This document shows positions 35,721 to 43,927 of a stretch of DNA of 64,000 nucleotides, piece by piece. The translations under genes and the position numbers were made by a program. The notes under the pieces were generated by a model. The model made no database searches. It was not told where the DNA came from and saw nothing but the letters and a program-made list of their open reading frames with translations. The stretch lies in assembly GCF_030812915.1 (NCBI RefSeq), contig NZ_JAUSTQ010000004.1, forward strand, positions 1-64,000. Reading direction: 5' to 3'. The stretch comes from Alkalibacillus salilacus (lineage in GTDB: Bacteria > Bacillota > Bacilli > Bacillales > Alkalibacillaceae). Numbering within the stretch: the stretch's first letter is position 1; each line of letters opens with the position of its first letter.

Positions 35721-36363
35721 TTGTGACACGTCCTTTTTCATCAACGATTGATTTAACTTGATCGATCACTGGACGAATGGCTGTTCCTTTTGTCTTGAAA
35801 CTGGCCTTGTTCACAACAAGTCGAGCACTAATGGACAGCATCGTCTCGATCACTTCGAGATTGTTTTCCTTAAGCGTACTCCCCGTTTCTACAATATCGA
35901 CAATCACATCACTCAATCCGACTAATGGGGCTAATTCAACCGAACCATTTAGTTTAATTGTTTCTACTTGGCGTCCTTGTGCCTGGAAATAGTCATTGGT
36001 GATCTTCGGATATTTCGTTCCAATGGTGAGTGATTGTTGTGCAGACAATTCCGTCCCTGGTTCACCAGCCACCGCGAATTCACATCGGCCAAAGCCTAAA
36101 TCTATCACTTCAAACACGTCTGCACCTGCTTCAAGCAGTGTATCCTTTCCAGCAACGCCTATATCAGCAGCACCATTCTCTACATAAGTGCCCACATCCA
36201 TTGCTTTGACTAAAATCAGTTCATAATGGCCATCATCACTAATGAATGTTAATTTACGCGTTTTTTCGTAATAAGAGGAGAATGAAATGCCAATTTGTTC
36301 AAGCAATTCTAGACTTAAATCGGCTAAGCGTCCTTTGGCGAGAGCAATTTTAATCGTTTCCAT
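35710..36363 (-). CDS. hisG: ATP phosphoribosyltransferase, short form
   Basis: 217 residues, the short HisG type lacking the C-terminal regulatory domain, which therefore needs HisZ. ALAKGRLADLSLELLEQIG at the start and the PRPP-binding DVIVDIVETGSTLKEN are present. First step of histidine synthesis. Its start overlaps the hisZ end by 14 bp. Confidence 0.97.
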   Translation of the reverse strand: METIKIALAKGRLADLSLELLEQIGISFSSYYEKTRKLTFISDDGHYELILVKAMDVGTYVENGAADIGVAGKDTLLEAGADVFEVIDLGFGRCEFAVAGEPGTELSAQQSLTIGTKYPKITNDYFQAQGRQVETIKLNGSVELAPLVGLSDVIVDIVETGSTLKENNLEVIETMLSISARLVVNKASFKTKGTAIRPVIDQVKSIVDEKGRVTNGN

Positions 36364-37594
36364 TCGTTAAACCTACCTTTTCAAAAACGTCGTCCAGTTG
36401 GTGATAAGTTTCCTGTTGTCCGTTTATAACCATCATTTGATTCACAACATTGATGACTAATTCAGCTTGATTGATTGAATCTTGATCAGAAGCTAACGTC
36501 GTTACGACATTGTATTCACGTAACTGCTGAGCTAACTTCATAGCTGTTTTGATTGTGTCATCATTGGTCATAACGACAGCTTGCGTTGGTTTCGGTAATG
36601 AGACAGCTTGCTGTTGTTTGACGATTCTCAACAAGTCGTCAACATAAACACCAAAACCAATGGCACTCGTTCTAAGGTTAAAATACGTCATCAGTTGGTC
36701 ATAACGCCCACCTTGAATGACTGGTTTACCGTAGCCTTCGATATAACCTTGAAACATAACCCCTGTATAGTAATTCAAATGATTGACTAAGCCAAGATCA
36801 ATCGACACATCTTCAGCATAACCTAGTTCATCCAGGCGCTCCACTAAACGCGTTAAATGATCTAAAGCTTTAGTCATTTCACTGTTTAAAACGAGTGTTG
36901 TCGCTTGTTTTAGTACTTCACCAGGCTTACCAAATAATTGCGGTAATTGGAGCAAAGCTTGCTTTACCGTTTGTGATACGTTTAATTCATCCAATAAGTC
37001 ACTTAGTTCATACTCATTTTTCGCTTCAAGTTTTGCCTGTATTTGCGCTTCCGCTTCAGCGTCTAAATCCGTTTCACTCATTAAAGCTCGAAAGAAACGA
37101 GCTTGACCTAATTCGAGTTGAATAGCGTTTAAGCCGGTATGTTTTAATGATTTAATCGCTAAAACAACCATGTCTAAATCATTTAATTCGCGGCCATCGT
37201 CAAACCATTCCACGCCAACTTGGGAAAAGGAGCGAGACGTTCGGTCCGATTCACCACTTTCCATCCGAAAAATATTCGTCACGTAATACATTTTATTTAA
37301 TAACGGCGCATCTGACGTCGCCTGTGAGGCCATGCGTGCAATCGGAACTGTTGCATCAGGCCTTAATACAAGCACCTTGCCATCACGATCAATTAACTTT
37401 ATCATTTGATTGTCGTCCATCGTTCCAGGTATATTTTTAAATAAATCATAATACTCAAAAGTCGGTGTCTGAATCGGCTGACACCCATACACATGATAAA
37501 GTTGTTTAAGTCGATCTATTAATGTTTGTTTTAATTCATAATCTTGTGCGTATAAATCAGTTACCCCTTGAGGTAACGGTTGATTCAATGCCAT
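36350..37594 (-). CDS. hisZ: ATP phosphoribosyltransferase regulatory subunit
   Basis: About 414 residues, related to histidyl-tRNA synthetase (LRPDATVPIARM, YYVTNIFRMESGESDRTSRSFSQVGVEW, QGGRYDQL) but lacking tRNA-synthetase function. It forms a complex with short HisG and carries the feedback site. ATG 37594 follows AAAGGGTG. First gene of the operon. Confidence 0.95.
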   Translation of the reverse strand: MALNQPLPQGVTDLYAQDYELKQTLIDRLKQLYHVYGCQPIQTPTFEYYDLFKNIPGTMDDNQMIKLIDRDGKVLVLRPDATVPIARMASQATSDAPLLNKMYYVTNIFRMESGESDRTSRSFSQVGVEWFDDGRELNDLDMVVLAIKSLKHTGLNAIQLELGQARFFRALMSETDLDAEAEAQIQAKLEAKNEYELSDLLDELNVSQTVKQALLQLPQLFGKPGEVLKQATTLVLNSEMTKALDHLTRLVERLDELGYAEDVSIDLGLVNHLNYYTGVMFQGYIEGYGKPVIQGGRYDQLMTYFNLRTSAIGFGVYVDDLLRIVKQQQAVSLPKPTQAVVMTNDDTIKTAMKLAQQLREYNVVTTLASDQDSINQAELVINVVNQMMVINGQQETYHQLDDVFEKVGLTNGND

Positions 37595-37626
37595 ATAAAC
37601 ACCCTTTATCACTCTATTTGTTTATC

Positions 37627-37644
37627 ACTTTATCAGAATAAAGT
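37627..37644. promoter_or_regulatory. 18-bp palindrome in the his leader, candidate operator
   Basis: ACTTTATCAGAATAAAGT: two perfect 7-bp arms around CAGA, just downstream of the expected his transcription start. It could be a repressor site or a small RNA hairpin. No regulator gene lies next to it, so the role is open. Confidence 0.5.
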
Positions 37645-37654
37645 TATGTAAAAT

Positions 37655-37683
37655 ATTTTAACGATTGCCCTATTAACTGTCAA
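37655..37683 (-). promoter_or_regulatory. Sigma-A promoter of the his operon
   Basis: Reverse strand: perfect -35 TTGACA (37678-37683), 17-bp spacer, -10 TAAAAT (37655-37660), about 60 bp before hisZ. The short leader leaves no room for a T-box. Confidence 0.85.
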
Positions 37684-37718
37684 GCCATTACAATGAGATT
37701 GATAGAAAGGATGAGACC

Positions 37719-38504
37719 ATGTTTGATAATCATATGCATTCGAATTTTTCAGCTGACTGCGAAGCACCCATGAAAGACATGATCGAGGCGGGAATCAAGC
37801 GCGGTGTTAAGGAATTGTCATTCACCGAACACATCGATTATGACTATCCTGATCCGACGATTCACTTCGACGTTAATTTAGACCAATATGAACAAAAAAT
37901 ACGCGAGATGCAACAAACATACGGTAAGCAAATCACGATCCAAAAAGGTATTGAGCTTGGCTTTCAACCTCATTTAACGGCGCGTTATCAACAGTTATTA
38001 CAAGAACATTCCTTTGATTTTATTATTGGCTCAATGCATACGACGGACCATAAAGACCTGCATTCTGGACGCCTATTCGAAGGCCAATCATTAAATGAAG
38101 CCTACGAAAAGTACTACACCGAATTATATGAATGCGCTAAAGCATTCGATCAATTTAGTATTTTAGGCCATATTGACTTAGTTACTCGTTATAAATATGA
38201 ACCAGGCGTCTATCATTTTCATGACGTGATCGAAGAAATTTTTAAAGTCATTATTCCACGTGGACAAGGGATTGAAATTAATACGTCCGGCTACAAGTAC
38301 GGCATGGACCGTGTTCACCCAACCCGTGATATTCTCCAATTATATTACGATATGGGTGGCGAGATTATCACAGTTGGTTCGGATGCCCACAAACCTGAGC
38401 GCGTTGCAGATCATATCGAATCAAGTTATGAACTATTGCGCGATGTCGGCTTTAACTATGTCACTACATTTGAGCAACAAAAACCGCAATTTCACAAATT
38501 ATAA
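37719..38504 (+). CDS. hisK: Histidinol-phosphatase, PHP family
   Basis: 261 residues. PHP metal ligands are visible in FDNHMHSNFSADC (HxH), ELSFTEHIDYD, GSMHTTDH and ITVGSDAHKPERV. It removes phosphate from histidinol phosphate, the step not covered by the monofunctional HisB. It is divergent from hisZ across 124 bp. Confidence 0.93.
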   Translation: MFDNHMHSNFSADCEAPMKDMIEAGIKRGVKELSFTEHIDYDYPDPTIHFDVNLDQYEQKIREMQQTYGKQITIQKGIELGFQPHLTARYQQLLQEHSFDFIIGSMHTTDHKDLHSGRLFEGQSLNEAYEKYYTELYECAKAFDQFSILGHIDLVTRYKYEPGVYHFHDVIEEIFKVIIPRGQGIEINTSGYKYGMDRVHPTRDILQLYYDMGGEIITVGSDAHKPERVADHIESSYELLRDVGFNYVTTFEQQKPQFHKL

Positions 38505-38540
38505 TAATGAAGCAGTAGACGTAGAGTTATTATTAAAATA

Positions 38541-38700
38541 CGCTCAATAATATTGATTCCCGCTCAAATATTAGTCTAAGCGCACAATTATACTGGATCA
38601 CGCACAATTATTGGACAGACCGCACATTTAATAGTATAACTCGCTCATTTCGACTCACACTCGCACAATTCTTAATAACTTCCACAACAATCTGATACAA
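38541..38700. repeat. Array of eight short motifs at 20-21 bp spacing
   Basis: CGC(T/A)CA recurs at 38541, 38561, 38581, 38601, 38621, 38642 and 38662, with a decayed copy (CCACAA) at 38682. Spacing is 20 bp except for one 21. The motif is often extended to CGCACAATTATT; the rest of each unit varies. The array fills the gap between hisK and the terminator of the convergent DUF368 gene. No ORF or strong hairpin is seen in it. Confidence 0.85.
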
Positions 38701-38741
38701 AAAACTGGGCTTATCCTATTTGCATAGGGTAAGCCCAGCTT
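38701..38741 (-). terminator. Terminator after the DUF368 gene
   Basis: Minus-strand stem CTGGGCTTACCCTAT / ATAGGATAAGCCCAG (one mismatch), 4-nt loop, then six T. Confidence 0.85.
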
Positions 38742-38748
38742 TCCTCAT

Positions 38749-39564
38749 TTATACTTGATGTTCTAATTTACCTAATAAGACCGCCACATAGAGACCCACA
38801 CCGATCAGTGCGATACTCATGACATTTAGGACGATACTCGGTTGAAAACCTGGATAAATGACGACAATCGAGCCGACAACGAGACCAATAATTAACGCAT
38901 ACGTCTGATAAAAATAGTGCGATAAGAAATACCGAATAATTTTACTCATCACAAGTAACCCAAATCCGATCCCGAGCGCTAGCGGAATCAGTCCTTGAAT
39001 CACAACATTTCCTAACACATATGTAAATGTCGGATACATGCCAACGAGTAGTAAAAGCAATGAACCACTGATTCCCGGTAAAATCATCGCAGAACTCGCT
39101 AACCAACCTGATAGGAACAACAAGACATATGTTCTTTCATCAAACGTTGTGATTTCCTCGGCCACACCTTCTTGGAAAAATGCAGTCGAAGCAACCAGTA
39201 TAGTGGCTAGTCCAAACAACAGATAGTGACTAGGACCAAATGTCGTTTTATAATCAGATTTCTTCAATAACATTGGAATAATGCCAATAATTAATCCGAT
39301 AAATAAAAACTGTATTTGATTCGGATAATGGTCAAATAACCATTCAATCGCATTAGCTAATGTAAACAACGCCAATAATACACCTAATCCAAGTGGGATC
39401 AAAAATCCAAGATGTTTCTTCCATTCACGTGATAATACACCATTAATCGCTTCAATCAATCGTTGGTAAATACCTAAAATAACAGCAATCGTTCCACCAC
39501 TTATGCCAGGGACAATGTCACTAATCCCCATTAAGATGCCTCGATATATATTCCGCCATTCCAT
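38749..39564 (-). CDS. popT: DUF368 membrane protein, PopT-type polyprenyl-phosphate transporter
   Basis: 271 residues with about eight hydrophobic segments. The family motifs ISDIVPGISGGTIAVILGIY at the N terminus and AMILPGISGSLLLLLVGMY in the middle are clear. DUF368 proteins have been shown in other bacteria to return undecaprenyl phosphate across the membrane for cell-wall synthesis. That function is assigned by family membership. Confidence 0.85.
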   Translation of the reverse strand: MEWRNIYRGILMGISDIVPGISGGTIAVILGIYQRLIEAINGVLSREWKKHLGFLIPLGLGVLLALFTLANAIEWLFDHYPNQIQFLFIGLIIGIIPMLLKKSDYKTTFGPSHYLLFGLATILVASTAFFQEGVAEEITTFDERTYVLLFLSGWLASSAMILPGISGSLLLLLVGMYPTFTYVLGNVVIQGLIPLALGIGFGLLVMSKIIRYFLSHYFYQTYALIIGLVVGSIVVIYPGFQPSIVLNVMSIALIGVGLYVAVLLGKLEHQV

Positions 39565-39640
39565 AAAACGTCAACTCCTATCCCATCTTACATACCTTCA
39601 TCTATTCTATTATACATAACATGGTCAGTGGAAGATGCCC

Positions 39641-40405
39641 TTATAATAAAATTTGTGGAATATCTTTGATAGGATGACGAACGATTTGGGGCGTCGTTCG
39701 ATAGACGGCTTCTAATGTCTCAGTAGTTAAAATATCATCACTAGACCCTTGCTTGACGATTTCACCTTGGTTAATCAAAATTAACCGATCACAATATTGC
39801 GCGGCTAAATTTAAATCATGCAACACCATGAGCACTGTTAAGCCAGTTCGCTGTTGCCAAGCTTTCACGATGTTCAAGACCTCCGTCTGATAACCAATAT
39901 CTAAGAATGAAGTTGGCTCATCCAGTAATAGTAAATCAGGTTCTTGTACCATTGCCTTAGCAATCGCAACGCGCTGACGTTCACCGCCACTTAATGTGTC
40001 GAGCATTTGATCTTTTAAATCTGTTAAACCTGTCAAAGCTAACACATGATCGACCCGGTTTAAATCATCTGCACTTTCACGTTGGAAAAATTTCAAATGC
40101 GGATAACGTCCCATCATCACCGTATCATAAACAGTCATTGGATAAGGTGCGAGTCCATCTTGTGTCAGAACAGAAACACGCTGAGCCTTTTTCTTATGCG
40201 ACCACCGTTTCACATTTTGGCCAAACAATAACACTTGACCATCTGATACGTCATACATCCCTGAAATTAATTTCATTAAGGTCGACTTTCCGGCACCGTT
40301 CGGACCGATTAAACCAACACACTGCCCCGCTTCCACATCAAATGACACATCAGAGACAAGTGTCTGTTCGTCAACAGTTTTCGACACATGTTGTAAGGAA
40401 AGCAT
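39641..40405 (-). CDS. btuD: ABC transporter ATP-binding protein, cobalamin/iron-chelate type
   Basis: 254 residues: Walker A GPNGAGKST, signature LSGGERQRVAIAKAM, Walker B LLLLDEPTSFLD and the switch His in VLHDLNLAAQYCD. It belongs to the FecE/BtuD/FhuC group. The upstream cobalamin riboswitch makes vitamin B12 or a cobinamide the likely cargo. Last gene of the three-gene operon. Confidence 0.88.
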   Translation of the reverse strand: MLSLQHVSKTVDEQTLVSDVSFDVEAGQCVGLIGPNGAGKSTLMKLISGMYDVSDGQVLLFGQNVKRWSHKKKAQRVSVLTQDGLAPYPMTVYDTVMMGRYPHLKFFQRESADDLNRVDHVLALTGLTDLKDQMLDTLSGGERQRVAIAKAMVQEPDLLLLDEPTSFLDIGYQTEVLNIVKAWQQRTGLTVLMVLHDLNLAAQYCDRLILINQGEIVKQGSSDDILTTETLEAVYRTTPQIVRHPIKDIPQILL

Positions 40406-40416
40406 GTGTATTCCTC

Positions 40417-41466
40417 CTAAAAGTACTCGCGTTTGGCTTGACGCAATAGATAAATGAAGAATGGTGCCCCTAAAAAGGCTGTAATCACACCGAGCGGTAA
40501 TTCACGTGGTGCTAGGCTGACACGCGCTAATGTATCCGCTCCTACAAGAAATAGCGCGCCGCCAATGATCGATAATGGTAATATCATGCGATAATCAGAT
40601 CCAACGATTAGCCGAATCATATGTGGTACGACTAGTCCCACAAAACCAATCGCACCTGAAACGGCAACTGCTGCGCCAGTCATGAGCGATGCTAAGATTA
40701 GCAGTATAAATCGAGTTCTTTCTACCGATACTCCGGAATGGTGCGCAACTTCCTCACCTAGTCCAAGCATATTAAGTTCTCGCGTAAACATCATGGCCAC
40801 AATTGCTGTAAGAGCAATCACTGGTAAAACAACTGCGTTATAACTCCAATCCGTCAACGTCAAACTACCCATCATCCAAAACACAATCGTCTGCAATTTC
40901 TCATTTGCTAATGACATAACCAATGACAAACAGGCACCAAGAAAGGCTTGAACAACCACACCTGCTAAAATAATCGTTTCCATTCTGACCTTTTGACCGA
41001 TTCGGGCAATCGAATAAACGACCATCAACGTTGCAAATCCACATATAAACGCAACGACAGGTAGTGTCATCTGCCCAATCCAAACCATTTGAATACCAAA
41101 CACAAACGTCATTGCTGCGCCAAATGACGCTCCTGATGAAACGCCTAATATAAACGGATCAGCTAACGGATTGCGTAACACTCCTTGATAAAGCGCCCCT
41201 GCTAAAGCTAAAGCCGCTCCTACGACAGAAGCGAGTAAGATCCGTGGCATTCGCAAATCTAATACTATCGTCGCTGTTGAATCAGGCCAATCACGCTCGA
41301 TCCATTCTCCCATAACAGGTACGTGTGACAATATAACTCGCCAAACAGTCGTGAATGATATTTGGGCTGAACCCAGTGATATGGATAATACCATTAATAT
41401 CAATAATCCTATTAATAAACCGATAATCGTTAGCCATAAGGTCGAACGTTTTGCCATCATCAACAT
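40417..41466 (-). CDS. btuC: FecCD-family ABC transporter permease
   Basis: 349 residues with about ten membrane segments; signature pieces are RLPRILLASVVGAALALAG-like (here DLRMPRILLASVVGAALALAG in part) and GAIGFVGLVVPHMIRLIVGSDYR. It forms the membrane channel of the cobalamin-type importer with the ATPase downstream and binding protein upstream. Several ATG codons at the start leave a small uncertainty. Confidence 0.9.
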   Translation of the reverse strand: MLMMAKRSTLWLTIIGLLIGLLILMVLSISLGSAQISFTTVWRVILSHVPVMGEWIERDWPDSTATIVLDLRMPRILLASVVGAALALAGALYQGVLRNPLADPFILGVSSGASFGAAMTFVFGIQMVWIGQMTLPVVAFICGFATLMVVYSIARIGQKVRMETIILAGVVVQAFLGACLSLVMSLANEKLQTIVFWMMGSLTLTDWSYNAVVLPVIALTAIVAMMFTRELNMLGLGEEVAHHSGVSVERTRFILLILASLMTGAAVAVSGAIGFVGLVVPHMIRLIVGSDYRMILPLSIIGGALFLVGADTLARVSLAPRELPLGVITAFLGAPFFIYLLRQAKREYF

Positions 41467-41481
41467 CCATTCATTTTACGC

Positions 41482-42483
41482 TTATTCCATCTCTTCTGGA
41501 TACAATATTTCTGCCAGTCTCTCTACACCTTGAGCCAAACGCGGTCCAGGTCGTGAAAGAAGACTGTTTTTAACATCATAAATTTCTTCATTCTGAACGG
41601 CTGAAATACTATCCCAACCATCACGGTTCATGATTGTTTCATGTGCACCTTCTGTCGTATCACCGTATGTTGTAATAATGACATCTGGATTTTGCTCAAT
41701 GACGACCTCTTCACTTACTTGTGGCCAACCTTCTTGATCTGCGATGATATTTTTACCACCTGCTAACGTTAGAACCTCATGTATGAAAGATCCTTCACCG
41801 CCAGAAAATAGTTCTGGTCCTACTTCAATCCAAGCTTTTTTCCGTTCTTCTTCAGGAATATCGCTTACCGTATCTTGAACATCACTGACTGTTGTCTTCA
41901 TATCATCAATGACATCCTGAGCTTGGTTCATTTGACCAGTAGCTTGACCAACTAGTTCAATATCGTGATACACCTCTTCTAAACTTTGAGAACCTATAAC
42001 TAACACTTTTAAGCCGGCTTCACGCATAGCATCAATATCGTCAGCATTTTCAACATCTGCGACGACTAAATCTGGTTCTAAACTGACAATTTTTTCGATA
42101 TTCAGATTCATATCACCGACTGTTTCAACGTCGGTTACCTCTTCAGGATAATCTGCCCATTCAGACACACCATCTACTTTATCACCAGCACCTACTGAGT
42201 ATACAACCTCGGTTGCGCTTGGAATGACGGACACGATTGATTCTGGTTCTTCTTCGATCGTGACTTCAGTATCTGTACGATCTGTTATCGTAATTGGATA
42301 TGATTGCTCCTCAGATTCATTGGTGTCTTCAGATTCACTAGATTCATTTTCAGTTGTCTCTTCTCCGCTGTTTTCTCCATTACTTGCTTCTTCGGACCCC
42401 TCATCGCTTTGGCAAGCTGTTAACCCGACAGCTAACACGATTAATAACGTGAGAAGCCATTTTTTCAAGTTGCTTTGCATCAT
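41482..42483 (-). CDS. btuF: Cobalamin-type ABC transporter substrate-binding lipoprotein
   Basis: 333 residues. Lipobox LTAC (Cys about 24), then an acidic, Ser/Glu-rich linker of about 40 residues, then the helical-backbone-metal-receptor fold (SIVSVIPSATEVVYSVGAGDKVDGVSEW). Anchored outside the membrane. The riboswitch directly upstream supports corrinoid binding. The acidic linker is in line with a halophile. Confidence 0.9.
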   Translation of the reverse strand: MMQSNLKKWLLTLLIVLAVGLTACQSDEGSEEASNGENSGEETTENESSESEDTNESEEQSYPITITDRTDTEVTIEEEPESIVSVIPSATEVVYSVGAGDKVDGVSEWADYPEEVTDVETVGDMNLNIEKIVSLEPDLVVADVENADDIDAMREAGLKVLVIGSQSLEEVYHDIELVGQATGQMNQAQDVIDDMKTTVSDVQDTVSDIPEEERKKAWIEVGPELFSGGEGSFIHEVLTLAGGKNIIADQEGWPQVSEEVVIEQNPDVIITTYGDTTEGAHETIMNRDGWDSISAVQNEEIYDVKNSLLSRPGPRLAQGVERLAEILYPEEME

Positions 42484-42507
42484 CTGTACCGCTTCCTTTC
42501 TATGAAT

Positions 42508-42556
42508 TAAAAATGCGCTTATTTCCTCCGTGGACAGAAGAAAACAAGCGCATGTC
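42508..42556 (-). terminator. Expression-platform terminator of the cobalamin riboswitch
   Basis: Minus-strand stem ATGCGCTT / AAGCGCAT with extra pairing inside the loop, followed by TTTTAATT, 25 bp before btuF. It would stop transcription when cobalamin is bound. Confidence 0.75.
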
Positions 42557-42624
42557 GCTTTACTATATACAAATCAATCGATTGATATATAGCGTTCCCT
42601 TTGACCCCGAAGGAAATCAGCTAA

Positions 42625-42795
42625 AATATATAGGCAGGTTTCCTGGCTCAGGATCTTAGCGTCTAACCCCTTCCCGTCGATTCGACAGTGGTTTGGTTAG
42701 TTGCTCCTCTACACAGTGGCGGGACCGCGCCGGATTCACACCGGACTTCCCTATTAAGTGAATGCTACTCGTCATTCACACCTATATATTCTATT
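42625..42795 (-). ncRNA. Cobalamin riboswitch
   Basis: Reverse strand carries the conserved features: GGGAAGTCCGGTGTGAATCC, GCGCGGTCCCGCCACTGTG (the B12 box region) and the closing TGAGCCAGGAAACCTGCCT. It precedes the btuFCD-like operon. Limits are approximate. Confidence 0.95.
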
Positions 42796-42815
42796 GATTA
42801 AATTAATCTATTTTA

Positions 42816-42844
42816 ATCTTAAGCTCAAACAACATGAACGTCAA
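42816..42844 (-). promoter_or_regulatory. Sigma-A promoter of the riboswitch-btuFCD operon
   Basis: Reverse strand: -35 TTGACG (42839-42844), 17-bp spacer, -10 TAAGAT (42816-42821), just upstream of the riboswitch. Confidence 0.7.
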
Positions 42845-42875
42845 ACAAATTTTGTTATTTTCTTGAATATTAACT

Positions 42876-42901
42876 TAAAAAAATGATTCGCTGTCCGATA
42901 T
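42876..42901 (+). promoter_or_regulatory. Sigma-D-like promoter of the BMP lipoprotein and chemoreceptor genes
   Basis: TAAA (42876-42879), 14-bp spacer, TCCGATAT (42894-42901), a 7 of 8 match to the sigma-D -10 GCCGATAT. Sigma-D drives motility and chemotaxis genes in Bacillus. A CGATATT...AATATCG dyad (42896-42902 and 42915-42921) overlaps it. Confidence 0.65.
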
Positions 42902-42960
42902 TAATCTAGTAAGAAATATCGATGAAATTCGACATATTTATTAAGTTTAGGAGGTTGTTT

Positions 42961-43908
42961 ATGAAACGAATCAAAATCACTGTTCTACTACTATTCGCGC
43001 TAATGATGACAGTCGCGTGTTCATCAAACAGTGAGGATATAGACTCAAGTGAGGACACCCTAAGTGCTGGGCTTCTCGTCACAGAAAGCGGTATTGGTGA
43101 TAATGCCTTTAGTGACTTAGCATTCCAAGGATTAACACAAGCACGAGATGAATTAGATGTGGTTTTTGATTACCGCGAACCATTAGATGAGAACTATGAA
43201 GAGGAGCTTCAAGAGCTCATCGACCAAGACCATGATGTCATCTTTGGTCTTAGCTTCACAACGTCCCCTGCCATTAAGGCAAAAGCAGAGGAATATCCAG
43301 ACCAACAATTTGTCGTGATTGATGACACGATTGACTTACCAAATGTAACGTCAATTACCTTTAAAGAAGATGAAGGTAGCCGTCTTATCGGCTTAATTGC
43401 AGGGATGCGTACCGATAGTGACGTCGTCGGTTTTATCGGTGGTGTTGAAAGTGACGTCATCCAGAAATTCGAAGATGGTTTTAAACAAGGTGTTCAAGAA
43501 GCCAATCCAGATGCTGAGATTTTAACTGAGTATGCTGGCACTTTCGATGACGATCAATTAGGGGCCGAGATCGCTAGTGACATGGTTGATGAAGGAGCAG
43601 ATTACATATTCCCATCTGCAGGTTTTACTGGAACAGGTGCTTTACAAGAAGCGCAGAGCCAAGGCATTCATGCATTTGGTGTTGACACAGACCAATACAC
43701 GATAGCTGAAGATGCAGTCGTTTCATCCATGGTTAAAAACGTCAATATCGCGATTTATAATGTAATGGAACAACTCAGTAATGGTGAATCGCTAGAAGGT
43801 GATCATCGTGAATTAGGATTAGAAGAAGAAGGCGTTGGTTTAGCGCCAATTCGTGTCATAGAATTAACGGATCAACAACAACAAACCTTAGATAATGCAC
43901 AAAATTAA
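42961..43908 (+). CDS. BMP/PnrA-family substrate-binding lipoprotein
   Basis: 315 residues; lipobox TVAC (Cys about 20). The mature part has the periplasmic-binding-protein pattern of the BMP family (LLVTESGIGDNAFSDLAFQGL, VGFIGGVESDVIQKFEDGFKQG, FPSAGFTGTGALQEAQSQG, FGVDTDQY). Relatives bind nucleosides or, as in B. subtilis Med, affect competence. No ABC permease or ATPase genes are adjacent. Instead a chemoreceptor gene follows 19 bp later. AGGAGG supports ATG 42961. Confidence 0.85.
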   Translation: MKRIKITVLLLFALMMTVACSSNSEDIDSSEDTLSAGLLVTESGIGDNAFSDLAFQGLTQARDELDVVFDYREPLDENYEEELQELIDQDHDVIFGLSFTTSPAIKAKAEEYPDQQFVVIDDTIDLPNVTSITFKEDEGSRLIGLIAGMRTDSDVVGFIGGVESDVIQKFEDGFKQGVQEANPDAEILTEYAGTFDDDQLGAEIASDMVDEGADYIFPSAGFTGTGALQEAQSQGIHAFGVDTDQYTIAEDAVVSSMVKNVNIAIYNVMEQLSNGESLEGDHRELGLEEEGVGLAPIRVIELTDQQQQTLDNAQN

Positions 43909-43927
43909 TTCGGAAAGGAGTCTTTGA

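Noticed and set aside
37595-37718. T-box or histidine attenuator upstream of hisZ
   Set aside because: The leader is only about 50 nt long from the predicted start, has no His-codon run, T-box sequence or terminator.
38541-38700. A CRISPR array
   Set aside because: Units are only 20-21 bp, the repeated part is 6-12 bp and degenerate, and no cas genes are present.
42961-43908. Calling the BMP lipoprotein Med or a nucleoside importer component
   Set aside because: No comK-linked comZ gene and no ABC permease or ATPase lies beside it; the family alone does not settle the ligand.
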